Shown here piece by piece: positions 37,093 through 45,551 of a stretch of 64,000 bases of DNA. Every line of letters begins with the position of its first letter. Positions within the stretch are counted from its first letter, which is position 1. A program made the translations under genes and the position numbers. The stretch spans positions 266,453 through 330,452 of the forward strand of contig NZ_JACHIN010000014.1 of NCBI RefSeq assembly GCF_014203235.1, given 5' to 3'. The stretch comes from Nonomuraea endophytica. GTDB lineage: Bacteria > Actinomycetota > Actinomycetes > Streptosporangiales > Streptosporangiaceae. The notes beneath the pieces were generated by a model. The model was not told the DNA's origin and ran no database searches. It was given only the letters and a program-made list of their open reading frames with translations.

Positions 37093-38211
37093 ATGAAAAG
37101 GATCCTGGCGTGGACGGTGCCCGTCCTCCTCGTGCTCGGCACGGCCGGACTGGGCGCGGCCGGCTGGTACTACTCCGGCATGGTCATCGACCCGTCAGGC
37201 GGCCAGAACTCCTACCCGCTGGAGGTCACCGAGGCCACCGCCGACCAGGTCACGCTCAAGGGCGGCGGCGACACGGCCGCGCCCGGCACCTACGGGCTGA
37301 CGTGGAAGGACGGCAACGCCACCCTGGGCAAGGTGATCTCCACCGGTCCCGGGACGGTGACGCGCGAGGTCCTCAAGGTACGGCGGGGCGAACTGAAGCC
37401 CGGGGTCCGCGGCTACCTCGACCGGTGGGTGTGGGCCAACGAGGATCCGGAGTCGGCGCTCGGCCTGCCGTACAAGAAGGTGAAAATCCGCTCGGAACTG
37501 GGCGAGTTCCCGGCGTGGCAGACGGAGGGCAAGTCGAAGACGTGGGTGATCGCGGTGCACGGGCGCAACGCGAACGCCAGCGAGGCGCTGCGGATCACCC
37601 CGGCTTTCCACAGGCTGGGGATGCCGGTGCTGGGGATCAGCTACCGCAACGACGCCGGAGCGCCGGCCGGGCCCGACGGGAAGTTCCACCTGGGCGCGAC
37701 GGAGTGGGAGGAGGTGGCGGCGGCCATCTCCTACGCGCGGTCGCAGGGGGCGGGCGGGGTGGTGCTCTACGGGTACTCGATGGGCGGCGGGATCGTCGCG
37801 ATGGCTGCCCGCAAGCTCCCCAAGGAGCCGATCAGGGGGATCGTCCTGGACAGTCCGGTGATGGACTGGAACGGGCCGATCGAGGCGGGGGCTCGGGAGC
37901 AGGGTGTGCCCTTGTGGCTGGCCTCGGTGGGGCAGTTCGTGATCGAGCGGCGGACGGGGATCTCGCTGGCGGAGCTGAATCACGTGGCGCACGCCCAGGA
38001 GTTCAGGATGCCTGTGCTGCTGTTCGTGGACGACTCCGACACGGGGGTGCCGCCTGGGCCTGCTTTGGAGTTTGCCCGGGTTCGGTCGGATTTGGTGAAC
38101 GTGGTGCGTACGCAAGGGGGTGGGCACGTCGGCTCATGGAACGTCGATCCGGAGGCCTACGAGAAAACCGTCACCGACTTCGCCACAAAACTACCCATGG
38201 CATCCCTCTGA
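37093..38211 (+). CDS. Membrane-anchored alpha/beta hydrolase
   Basis: 372 residues beginning with a hydrophobic signal-anchor (KRILAWTVPVLLVLGTAGLGAAGWYY). A beta-rich segment of about 120 residues is followed by an alpha/beta hydrolase fold: AVHGRNANASEA oxyanion region, nucleophile Ser in YGYSMGGG, Asp in VDDSDTG and His in GGGHVGSW. It probably acts outside the membrane. ATG 37093 begins the anchor. Substrate unknown. Confidence 0.85.
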   Translation: MKRILAWTVPVLLVLGTAGLGAAGWYYSGMVIDPSGGQNSYPLEVTEATADQVTLKGGGDTAAPGTYGLTWKDGNATLGKVISTGPGTVTREVLKVRRGELKPGVRGYLDRWVWANEDPESALGLPYKKVKIRSELGEFPAWQTEGKSKTWVIAVHGRNANASEALRITPAFHRLGMPVLGISYRNDAGAPAGPDGKFHLGATEWEEVAAAISYARSQGAGGVVLYGYSMGGGIVAMAARKLPKEPIRGIVLDSPVMDWNGPIEAGAREQGVPLWLASVGQFVIERRTGISLAELNHVAHAQEFRMPVLLFVDDSDTGVPPGPALEFARVRSDLVNVVRTQGGGHVGSWNVDPEAYEKTVTDFATKLPMASL

Positions 38212-38300
38212 CCCCGCGCCTTCTCTTCCCCAGCGCCTTCTCCATGACCAGGACCGCCCTCATCGCGCGAAGCGCACCTACGGGCCTGTTCCCCGCTGTC

Positions 38301-38828
38301 CTACGGCTTCTTCTTGAGCAGGGTCATCATCTGGTCGATCTGGGCCTTGCGTGACTTGCTGATCTGGTCGGCCCACTGCTTCACGTCCGGGTTGATCCCG
38401 TTCATGGTTTCGATCTTCGCCATCTGGATGGCGTCATCCTGGTGCGCGATCAGCAGGTTGAGGAAGTCGGGCTCGAAGTTCTTCGACTTCGCCAGGCGCT
38501 CGATCTTCTCCCGGTCGGTCTCCGGCATCCCGCCATGATGGTCGTGGGCACTGGAAGGCGCGACGGTCGGCTGGTCCCAGGACCGCAGCCACTCCATCAT
38601 CTTCTTGACCTCGTCCCCCTGCGTGGACTCGATCGCCATCGCCATCACTTTGAGCTGGTCCTGGACGGGCTTGGCCCGAGCCTGCTTGACGATCTCGATG
38701 CCCTGCCGATGATGCGGGATCATCATCTGGAGGAACATGACGTCCTCGGAGTTGGCCGGTGCTTCCGTCTCGGGCGCGGAGCAGGCGGCCGCCAGTAACA
38801 GAAGCCCCAGGGCGAATGCTCTTTTCAT
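38301..38828 (-). CDS. DUF305 domain lipoprotein
   Basis: A lipoprotein signal with lipobox AAAC (Cys16) leads into a DUF305 four-helix domain rich in Met and His: FLQMMIPHHRQGIEIV, and later FLNLLIAHQDDAIQMAKIE. The paired His and Met residues suggest copper or other metal binding at the cell surface. It is divergent from the GNAT gene with a 120-bp gap. Confidence 0.87.
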   Translation of the reverse strand: MKRAFALGLLLLAAACSAPETEAPANSEDVMFLQMMIPHHRQGIEIVKQARAKPVQDQLKVMAMAIESTQGDEVKKMMEWLRSWDQPTVAPSSAHDHHGGMPETDREKIERLAKSKNFEPDFLNLLIAHQDDAIQMAKIETMNGINPDVKQWADQISKSRKAQIDQMMTLLKKKP

Positions 38829-38880
38829 CTCGAACCCGAGATTGACACGTTACGGCGGTCGAGTCGAGACCCGAAGTCCG

Positions 38881-38910
38881 CCCTTAAGTGTGCTTAATCC
38901 TCCCTTAAGT
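38881..38910. promoter_or_regulatory. Direct repeat CCCTTAAGT in the DUF305/GNAT divergent gap
   Basis: CCCTTAAGT at 38881-38889 and again at 38902-38910, 21 bp apart (two helix turns), each with a CTTAAG palindromic core. The position before the DUF305 start and the spacing suggest a dimeric regulator site. Confidence 0.4.
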
Positions 38911-38948
38911 ATTGGCTGCCGACGGCCGGGGTCCGGCATGATCGCCCG

Positions 38949-39575
38949 ATGAGTACGCTGCACGGCACGCTCGTCCGGCTTGAGCCCCTCACCCTCGGCC
39001 ACGCCCCCGACCTCGCGAAGGCCGCCGAGGAGGACCGCTCGTCCTACACGTTCACCATGGTCCCTCGGGCCCACGAGGTCGAGTCGTACATATCCGCCCA
39101 GCTCACCCGCCCAGGCCTGACCCCCTTCGCCCAGGTACGCACCCGGGACGGCATGGCCGTGGGCTGCACCGGCTTCTGGGACCCCCGCACCTGGCCCGGC
39201 CGCGCGGACCTGCGCGCCATCGAGATCGGCTTCACCTGGCTGGCCGCCTCCGCCCAGGGCAGCGGCATCAACGCCGAGGCCAAGCTCCTGATGTTCGACC
39301 ACGCCTTCGACGTGCTGGGCGTGGCGCGCGTCGACCTCAAAACCGACGCCCGTAACGAGCGCTCCCGCCGCGCCCTCGAACGTCTCGGCGCGACCTTCGA
39401 GGGTGTACTGCGGAGCTGGTCCGTCTCCTGGGCGCCCGGCGAGGAAGGGCAGCTCCGGGACTCGGCGATGTTCTCGATGATCGCTCCCGAGTGGCCCGCC
39501 GTACGCCGGACCCTGATCGCGCGCCTCCACGTCCGAGCAGGAATGAAGAAGCATCCAACGGCCCCCGCCACCTAA
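38949..39575 (+). CDS. GNAT acetyltransferase, RimJ/RimL type
   Basis: 208 residues with the acetyl-CoA fold: GTLVRLEPLTLGHAPDLAKAA, the IEIGFTWLAASAQGSGINAEAK pyrophosphate region, and VDLKTDARNERSRRALERLGA. RimL-like enzymes acetylate protein N-termini or small amines. It is 10 bp upstream of the VOC gene and probably in one transcript. Acceptor unknown. Confidence 0.87.
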   Translation: MSTLHGTLVRLEPLTLGHAPDLAKAAEEDRSSYTFTMVPRAHEVESYISAQLTRPGLTPFAQVRTRDGMAVGCTGFWDPRTWPGRADLRAIEIGFTWLAASAQGSGINAEAKLLMFDHAFDVLGVARVDLKTDARNERSRRALERLGATFEGVLRSWSVSWAPGEEGQLRDSAMFSMIAPEWPAVRRTLIARLHVRAGMKKHPTAPAT

Positions 39576-39585
39576 CGTCGACGGC

Positions 39586-39987
39586 ATGAACCTCGCACTT
39601 CAGTACTGCCACATCACCGTCAACGACCTGGACGAATCGCTCGCGTTCTACCGCGACGCCCTGGGCCTGGAAGTGCGCAACGACGTCGGCTCGGACGTGT
39701 CCCGATGGGTCACCCTCGGGGGCGTGACGCAGCCCGGCCTGGAGTTCGTGCTGTCGCAGCCGCACGCCGGCCGTTCCCAGGAAGACGGCGACGCCCTGCG
39801 GGAACTGCTGGTCAAGGGCATCCTGCCGATGATCGTCTTCAGCACCGACGACCTAGACGCCACCTTCGAGAAGGTGAGGGCGTTCGGCGCCGAAGTACTC
39901 CAGGAACCCATCGACCGCCCCTGGGGCCCACGCGACTCGGCTTTCCGCGACCCGTCGGGAAACATGGTGCGCATCCAGCAGGCGTAG
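39586..39987 (+). CDS. VOC (glyoxalase/dioxygenase) family protein
   Basis: 133 residues with two beta-alpha-beta-beta-beta modules: YCHITVNDLDESLAFYRDAL and FSTDDLDATFEKVRAFGAEVL. His and Glu residues at the standard metal positions are visible. It may detoxify an electrophile or bind a drug. It ends in a typical RDPSGNMVRI segment. Confidence 0.88.
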   Translation: MNLALQYCHITVNDLDESLAFYRDALGLEVRNDVGSDVSRWVTLGGVTQPGLEFVLSQPHAGRSQEDGDALRELLVKGILPMIVFSTDDLDATFEKVRAFGAEVLQEPIDRPWGPRDSAFRDPSGNMVRIQQA

Positions 39988-40230
39988 CCGAGACCGGGCT
40001 CGCCGGCCGCGCCTTCACCTCGTCTCCGGGGTCCTGCCGAGCGGCACGTCCGCCGTGGGTTCCCCGGCCGCCGCTGCCGTACGGGCGGGTCATGATTTTC
40101 ATGTTGTGGCCGGTGGGCTCCTCGACGGAGACCCATCGGCCGCCGTCCCGGGTGTTGACCTTTTTGGGTGCCCAGTGGTCGAGACCGCCGTCGCCGAAGA
40201 TCTGGTTTCCCGGCCGCGACGGGCTTGCTA

Positions 40231-40248
40231 AAGTCTCGAACGAGACTT
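40231..40248. promoter_or_regulatory. Perfect palindrome, candidate repressor operator
   Basis: AAGTCTCG-AA-CGAGACTT, 8-bp perfect arms with a 2-bp centre, typical of TetR-family operators. It lies 390 bp before the efflux gene; no regulator gene is adjacent. Confidence 0.5.
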
Positions 40249-40551
40249 CTCACCGCGGGCTCACGCCTCGCCAACCAGCTTCTTCGGGCCCCGATGGCCG
40301 CGGAAAAGGTGGGAGTCGTTCCACACCTGGAAGAGAGTATCTCTGCGATGGTGCTGGCAATACGGCGCGTGAGTCCGCCTTTTGTCGCGGCCGCGGTGAC
40401 GCAATCGGACGTCCGACGTTCTGATCATCTCTGTATGCCTCGGAGTGCGCGGGAACCCGTTTCCTGCCGTTAATCGCGATCGGTTCGGGTTCTCACCGCA
40501 CTCAGTGCCACTTCGCGGCGTTCGCCTGCCGCCGCGGAGGAGAGTTCCATT

Positions 40552-40638
40552 ACCGGTCGCGAGCCCTGGGCTCGCCACCGTGCCGAATAGGCGTGTCCCT
40601 TGGCCATGACCGGTTTTCCGCTCATGGAGGTAACCAGA
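40552..40638 (+). promoter_or_regulatory. Structured leader of the efflux gene
   Basis: GCGAGCC-CTG-GGCTCGC (40559-40575) forms a stable hairpin enclosed by a long-range stem ACCGGTC (40552-40558) with GACCGGT (40608-40614). The 3' arm is directly followed by GGTTTTCC, which can pair partly with the GGAGGTAACC ribosome site (40627-40636). Two exclusive folds are possible, as in leaders of inducible resistance genes. Confidence 0.45.
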
Positions 40639-42264
40639 GTGACAGAAGTCAATTCGGCGGAGGCACCGGTCACGCGGCGGCCGTGGCTGGTTCTCGGCAT
40701 TTTCTGCGCCGGCTTTTTCATGGCCCTGCTGGACGGCACCATCGTCAACATCGCCGTCCCCACGCTCATCAGCAGCGTCGACGCCTCGTACAACCAGGTG
40801 CTGTGGGTGCTCGACGCCTACCTGCTGGTCTTCACGGTGCTGCTGATCACCACAGGACGGCTCGGGGACATCTTCGGCTACCGGCGGATGTTCCTGATCG
40901 GCATCACGCTCTTCACCGTCGCCTCGGGCCTGTGCGGGCTGGCCGACACCGGAGCCCAGCTACTGGCCGCACGGGTGCTGCAAGCCGTGGGTACGGCGCT
41001 GCTGTTCCCCCAGGTCATCTCAGCGATCCTGACGATCTTCCCCGGGAACATGCGCGGCCGCGCGTTCGGCCTCTTCGGCGCGATCGCGGGGCTTGCTCCG
41101 GTAGCCGGGCCGATCGTCGGCGGCTTCATCCTCGCCAAGCTCAGCTGGCCGTGGATCTTCTTCATCAACATTCCGATCGGCGTAATCACGATCATCCTGA
41201 CCCTGATCTACGCCCCGCCCATGCGCTCCGCCGGCACCCGCAGCCTCGACCTGGTAGGCGTCGCGCTGGCCACCGCAGGACTGACCGGCATCGTCTTTGG
41301 CCTCATCGAAGGCGAGCGCTACGACTGGGGCACCACCATCGGCTCCATCATCGTCGCCGGAATCGTGCTGCTGGCCCTGTTCGTCCTCTGGGAGACCCGC
41401 GAGAAGAGCGAGCCCCTCATCCCGATGGCCCTGTTCACCGCCCGGAACTTCTCGATCGGCAACGGGGTCGGTTTCATCTTCTACGTCGGCATGATGGCGA
41501 TCCCGCTCGTCATGGTCCTCCACCTGCAGACGGCCCGCGGCCACACCCCGCTGGACACCGGCCTGCTCCTGCTCCCCGGCGCCGTCATCACCGCGTTCGG
41601 CTCCGCATACAGCGGCCGGCTGTCGGACAAGTTCGGCGGCAAGTACATCCTGATGGCCGGGCTGGCCATGCTAGCCGCCGGCCTGCTCGTCCTAACCCTC
41701 ACCACCGCCCCGAACAGCAGCACGTGGAGCCTGCTGCCCGGCCTGATCATCATCGGCTTCGGCAACGGCGCCACGTACGCCCCTCTGCAACAGGTCACGA
41801 TGGACGGCGTCAACCCACAACTGGCCGGCGCCGCCTCCGGCGTGGCCAACACCATCCGCCAGATCGGCAGCGTCGTAGGCCTGGCTGTCCTGGGCGCCCT
41901 ACTCTCCACCCGCCTAACCGCCGCCCTGCAAACCAACGCCACCCAGCAGGCCGCCCAACTACCCCCGCATCTGCGCGAGAAGTTCATGACCGCCATCACC
42001 AGAGCCGCCGAGCACTTCAGCCCACCCACCCCGCCCCCCGGCCTCAGCACCACCGAAGCCGCCCTCTTCCAACGCCTGGGCAACGAGGCCTTCACCACCA
42101 GCTTCACCGGCGCCATTCACACCACACTCCTGGCCACCGCCGCCATCCTCATCGCCGCCACCACTTTCTGCGCCCTCCTGCCGAAACAGCAACCGGAGGC
42201 CACCCCTGACCGAGCGAAGAAAGTGGCGGGGTCATCAAGCAGCGATATCCACGCTGAGTCATAA
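40639..42264 (+). CDS. MFS drug exporter, DHA2 (EmrB/QacA) family
   Basis: 541 residues with about 14 membrane helices. Motif D1-like LDGTIVNIAVPTL in helix 1, motif A GRLGDIFGYRRMFLIG in the first loop and motif C (GLAPVAGPIVGG) in helix 5 mark a proton-driven drug exporter. GTG 40639 is chosen because GGAGGT lies seven bases upstream; ATG 40624 overlaps that site. It has a long leader and candidate operators, indicating inducible expression. It is not near a biosynthetic cluster in this window. Confidence 0.92.
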   Translation: MTEVNSAEAPVTRRPWLVLGIFCAGFFMALLDGTIVNIAVPTLISSVDASYNQVLWVLDAYLLVFTVLLITTGRLGDIFGYRRMFLIGITLFTVASGLCGLADTGAQLLAARVLQAVGTALLFPQVISAILTIFPGNMRGRAFGLFGAIAGLAPVAGPIVGGFILAKLSWPWIFFINIPIGVITIILTLIYAPPMRSAGTRSLDLVGVALATAGLTGIVFGLIEGERYDWGTTIGSIIVAGIVLLALFVLWETREKSEPLIPMALFTARNFSIGNGVGFIFYVGMMAIPLVMVLHLQTARGHTPLDTGLLLLPGAVITAFGSAYSGRLSDKFGGKYILMAGLAMLAAGLLVLTLTTAPNSSTWSLLPGLIIIGFGNGATYAPLQQVTMDGVNPQLAGAASGVANTIRQIGSVVGLAVLGALLSTRLTAALQTNATQQAAQLPPHLREKFMTAITRAAEHFSPPTPPPGLSTTEAALFQRLGNEAFTTSFTGAIHTTLLATAAILIAATTFCALLPKQQPEATPDRAKKVAGSSSSDIHAES

Positions 42265-42734
42265 CGCCATCCGAAAATCCTTCACCGTCCGTGAATCGCC
42301 CCCCGCGAAAGGAGCGGCAGGAGGCCCTGCGAGGACCGCATAGGCCGAGAATTCGAGGACGGTGGAGGATATGCCGTCGTTGCCGGCCAAGTGTCTGGCC
42401 CGGCGGCAATGGTCACCAGCGCCTGAGATCAACAAGAGAGTGCTGGGCCGACACGATCAGCAGAAAGGCTCGCTATAAATGGCTGAAGGTGCCCGGCCCC
42501 GCCGGGGCCTTTCGCGCAAATTCTGACGGACCAGCTCGGCGAGCCCATTACGGACGGGGAATTGCGGGGCGGGATTCCCGCCCGTCCCTGCGGCTGATCC
42601 GCATCGCCCGCGAGGGACCGCAGGGGAAAGGCGGGGCCATGCACCAGTCCCTCCTGGCCACCTGGGAGGCGAGGGCCCGGGTCGTCCCTGCGCGACAAGA
42701 CCGCCTGCGAGCACGCCCTCACCCGGTCCACGTC
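42265..42734. other. Non-coding stretch between efflux gene and integrase scar
   Basis: About 470 bases with no recognised intact gene. GGCCCC-GCC-GGGGCC with TTT (42495-42512) is a short terminator-like hairpin on the plus strand. The stretch is likely the decayed remainder of an inserted element whose integrase tail follows. Confidence 0.4.
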
Positions 42735-42834
42735 CGCCACTCCCGGATAACGGTCACGGTGAACGTCTACACCCAGGTCCCCTCTCCGGAGACCGCAAGG
42801 CGCTCAAGCGCTGAACAAGCGGTTGACCTCGTAG
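42735..42834 (+). pseudogene. C-terminal remnant of a tyrosine site-specific integrase
   Basis: RHSRITVTVNVYTQVPSPE matches the end of actinobacterial phage/ICE integrases (usually LGHS..TVT.NVYTHV) including the catalytic Tyr. The next residues continue in other frames as DRKALKR and then LNKRLTS with a stop at 42834, so at least two indels have occurred. No integrase body is present upstream. It ends 66 bases from the 3' end of tRNA-Thr, the expected place for an att-linked integrase. Confidence 0.72.
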
Positions 42835-42854
42835 CTATGCAGCTGAACAAGATC

Positions 42855-42889
42855 GAAAAAGGCCCTTCCGGATGATCCGGGAGGGCCCT
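42855..42889 (-). terminator. Terminator of tRNA-Thr
   Basis: On the minus strand GGGCCCTCCCGGAT/ATCCGGAAGGGCC forms a long stem followed by TTTTTC, 11 bases past the tRNA 3' end. Strong factor-independent terminator. Confidence 0.85.
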
Positions 42890-42899
42890 TTTCCCGCGG

Positions 42900-42973
42900 A
42901 GCCGCCTTCGGGATTCGAACCCGAGACCCCTTCATTACGAGTGAAGTGCTCTGGCCGACTGAGCTAAGGCGGC
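42900..42973 (-). tRNA. tRNA-Thr (CGU anticodon)
   Basis: Cloverleaf with acceptor GCCGCCT/AGGCGGC, D-arm GCTC..GAGC, anticodon loop ACTCGTAAT with anticodon CGT, variable loop and T-arm TCGGGTTCGAATCCCGA. CCA is not encoded. It reads ACG codons. Its 3' half probably served as an attachment site (see integrase remnant). Confidence 0.97.
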
Positions 42974-43030
42974 ACTGCCGTACAGCGTGATGAAGTCTAC
43001 AGGAGGTGCGGCACTTCTCGCTCCCGTCGA

Positions 43031-44476
43031 TCAGCAGCGGGTGCCGTCGCGGGGGGTGGTGCGGGTGATGAGGTAGTGGTCCACGTGGGTGTCGATGCAG
43101 GTGGAACCGCTGCCGTAGGCGGTGTGGCCGTCGCCCTCGTAGGTGAGGAGGGTGCCGGATTCGAGTTGGTCGGCTAGGGATTGTGACCATTGGTATGGGG
43201 TTGCGGGGTCGCGGCGGGTGCCTAGGACCAGGATGGGGGCGGCGCCTGCGGCCCGCAGGGTTGCTGGGGGTTCTGGGGCGGGGGGCCAGAAAGTGCAGGG
43301 GAGGATGCTCCACATGACGTAGGAGCCGAAGACTGGGGCGGCTTGTGCGGCTTTGGTGGCGGCTTGGGCCAGTGCTGAGGTGCTGGGTGGGGTTGGGGTG
43401 TCGGCGCAGGTTATGGCCATTCCGGATTCGGTCTGGTTGGAGTAGGTGCCGTCGTCTGCGCGACCTACCAACTGGTCGGCAGAGGACAGGAGCAGGGTGC
43501 CGTTGCCCTTTTGGGCTTCGGCCAAGGATTCGGACAGGGCTGGCCAGGAGTTTCGGTCGTAGAGCGGGGTTAGGGCTCCCAGGGTTGCCAAGGCTTCTGT
43601 TACTGGGCGGCCGGTTTCGCTGGTCAAGGGGTCTTTGTCGGTACGGCGGAGCAGTTCTGACATCTCAGCTAGGGCGTGTTCTGGGGTCTTTGAGGTGAAG
43701 GGGCAGGACTGGGTGGTGAGGCAGTCCTTGGCGTAGGCGCGGAAGGCGGTTTCGAAGCCTTTGGCCTGGTCGAGGTTGAGGCGTTGGCGGGTGATCGCGG
43801 GGTCCATGGCGCCGTCCAGGACCAGGGCGCGTACCTTGCCTGGGAACAAATGCGCGTATGTCGCGCCTAGGAGGGTTCCGTAGGACTTGCCTAGGTACGT
43901 TAGCTTTTCGTCGCCCAGGGCGGCTCGGAGGAGGTCCATGTCGCGGGCGGCGTTCGTGGTGCTGACGTGTGGGAGGAGCTTCGGGGAGCTTGCCTGGCAG
44001 GCCTGGGCGAAGTCCTTCGACGCCTGTTCCAGGGCGGACTGCTCGGGCTGGGTGTCGGGGGTGGCGTCCAGGGCTATGAATGCGGACAACTGATCGTCGG
44101 TCAGGCATTTGATGGGGGTTGACGCGCCTACGCCTCTGGGGTCGAAGCCGACGATGTCGAACCGTTCGCGGATGTCCTGGCTGAGCATGGCGGGGGCGGC
44201 GCGGGCGTAATCGATGCCGGAGCCGCCGGGGCCGCCGGGGTTGATCACCAATGAGCCGATACGGTCGCCGCCGGCCGGGAGGCGGATCACGCTGATCTCG
44301 ATGTGTTCGCCGGCTGGTTGGGCGTGGTCAAGGGGGACCCGGAGGCGGGCGCACTCGAAGTCGTCGCCGCAGTCTGACCAGGCCAGGGTCGCCGGGGCGG
44401 GGGGTTGGGCGCTCGCGCAGCCGGAGGTCAGCAGCATCAGGGCGGCTAGCAGGGCTCGGCACCACACTGTCGCCAT
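43031..44476 (-). CDS. Secreted alpha/beta hydrolase, tripeptidyl aminopeptidase (S33/TAP) type
   Basis: 481 residues. The signal ends in a lipobox (TSGC, Cys20). The fold shows LVINPGGPGGSG, DPRGVGAST, nucleophile Ser in YLGKSYGTLLG, and a C-terminal TAP-like segment with Asp in GTRRDPATPYQWS and His in GDGHTAYG. Such enzymes remove tripeptides from secreted proteins. The Cys pairs are typical. It is a single transcription unit behind tRNA-Thr. Confidence 0.92.
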   Translation of the reverse strand: MATVWCRALLAALMLLTSGCASAQPPAPATLAWSDCGDDFECARLRVPLDHAQPAGEHIEISVIRLPAGGDRIGSLVINPGGPGGSGIDYARAAPAMLSQDIRERFDIVGFDPRGVGASTPIKCLTDDQLSAFIALDATPDTQPEQSALEQASKDFAQACQASSPKLLPHVSTTNAARDMDLLRAALGDEKLTYLGKSYGTLLGATYAHLFPGKVRALVLDGAMDPAITRQRLNLDQAKGFETAFRAYAKDCLTTQSCPFTSKTPEHALAEMSELLRRTDKDPLTSETGRPVTEALATLGALTPLYDRNSWPALSESLAEAQKGNGTLLLSSADQLVGRADDGTYSNQTESGMAITCADTPTPPSTSALAQAATKAAQAAPVFGSYVMWSILPCTFWPPAPEPPATLRAAGAAPILVLGTRRDPATPYQWSQSLADQLESGTLLTYEGDGHTAYGSGSTCIDTHVDHYLITRTTPRDGTRC

Positions 44477-44560
44477 GCTACGCCGAGTCGATCGCCGCCA
44501 TGGGGCGGTTGACGGCGGAGAGGGTGGCTTCGGTCCTGGTATGCCCTACTGCGTCAACCA

Positions 44561-44893
44561 TCGCGAACCTGCGCCTCTCGACTCGGGCCCTGCTACCTCC
44601 CGTCACGAACCGGATCCCTTCGACCCGGGGGCCTGCCTCACGTCGCGAACCAGCGCCCCTCGACCCGACCCTGCCTCCCGTCGCGAACCGGATCCCCTCG
44701 CACAGGCGCCCAACCCGGCACCCCTCGACGCACACACTGCCCCCTCCCGAACCGACACCCCCTCGACACGGACGCTCTCCCCGTCGCGAACCACCCCCTC
44801 GACGCGGGCACTCCCCCTCGCGGGAGCGGCGCCCCACGACGTGGGTACTCCCCTCGCGGAGCAGCGCCCCTCGACCCGGGTGCTGCTCTCTGA
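44561..44893. repeat. Degenerate tandem repeat array 1
   Basis: About eight imperfect units of 35-42 bp, each containing TCGCGAACC then G..CCCCTCGACCCG on the plus strand (for example CGTCGCGAACCGGATCCCCT at about 44685). Units have drifted in length, so this is an old array. It lies in the 430-bp gap between the peptidase start and the TetR stop; frames running through it are not credible genes. Confidence 0.75.
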
Positions 44894-44906
44894 TCACCCG
44901 GGTCAA

Positions 44907-45551
44907 CTAGGTCGCGCGGTAGCGGGCGAGGAAGAGGTCGACGCCTGAGGTGATGGTGCGCTTGAGGTCGATCTCCGCGCGGGGGTCGAACGTGCGGAGC
45001 AGCTGTGGCACGCCGATCGTGGCCGCCACCAGCTGCCGCACGGCGAGGACCGGGTCGGGCACGCTGATCTGCCCGCGCTCATCCAGGATCTCGAACGCCT
45101 CGACGAGCTGCTCGTTGTTCATCTTGTCGCTGATGCGGTACCACGCGTTCCCGAGCTGCGGAAAGCGGTCGATCTCGCCGATGACCAGCCTCCGCAGGGC
45201 CATGATGTCGGGACGTAGGAGGATCTCCGCCCATTCGGTCATCAGGCCGATGAGGGCGGTCCGCAGGTCGTCCGCCTGGGCGATCTTCGACTTGCAGGGC
45301 TCCAGATGCGCGTACGTCTGCGGCAGGATCCCCCCGATCACCGCCAGGAAGAGCCGCTCCTTGTTGCCGAAATGCTTGTAGATCGTGGGTTTGGACACCC
45401 CGGCCCGGGAGGCGATGGCATCCACCGATGCGGCCGTATATCCCTCTTTGAGGAACTCGACCTTGGCCGCGTCGATGATCGCTTCGCGCTTGCGCTGCGA
45501 AACGTTGACCGCATCGGGGATGATCGGGAGGCCGAATTCGTCAACGTTCAT
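44907..45551 (-). CDS. TetR family regulator
   Basis: 214 residues with an N-terminal helix-turn-helix (KREAIIDAAKVEFLKEGYTAASVDAIASRAGVSKPTIYKHF) and an all-helical ligand domain. Its start overlaps the end of the LLM gene by 11 bp. Three near-identical operator-like sites flank the pair, one just before this start and two before the LLM gene, so it likely represses both. The inducer is unknown. Confidence 0.92.
   Translation of the reverse strand: MNVDEFGLPIIPDAVNVSQRKREAIIDAAKVEFLKEGYTAASVDAIASRAGVSKPTIYKHFGNKERLFLAVIGGILPQTYAHLEPCKSKIAQADDLRTALIGLMTEWAEILLRPDIMALRRLVIGEIDRFPQLGNAWYRISDKMNNEQLVEAFEILDERGQISVPDPVLAVRQLVAATIGVPQLLRTFDPRAEIDLKRTITSGVDLFLARYRAT

Larger units (their letters stand above)
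39988..40638. other. Long upstream region of the efflux gene
   Basis: About 650 bases without a firm gene. The minus strand from about 40210 to 39990 has an open frame reading DGGLDHWAPKKVNTRDGG and PTGHNMKIMTRPYGS, not recognised and lacking a clear start; it may be the remnant of a lost gene. Two palindromes (40231-40248; TCGGACGTCCGA at 40405-40416) and the structured leader at 40552-40638 lie in the rest. A 12-codon frame at 40435-40473 lacks a ribosome site. Confidence 0.4.

Noticed and set aside
40435..40473. 12-codon leader peptide before the MFS gene
   Set aside because: It has no ribosome site and no drug-related codon pattern.
44561..44893. Repeat array 1 considered as a CRISPR array
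   Set aside because: Units are contiguous, variable and without conserved repeat/spacer alternation, and no cas gene is near.
44478..44906. Open minus-strand frame of about 140 codons across repeat array 1
   Set aside because: It is Arg/Gly-rich, follows the repeat period, lacks a ribosome site and has no domain resemblance; it is better explained by the repeats.
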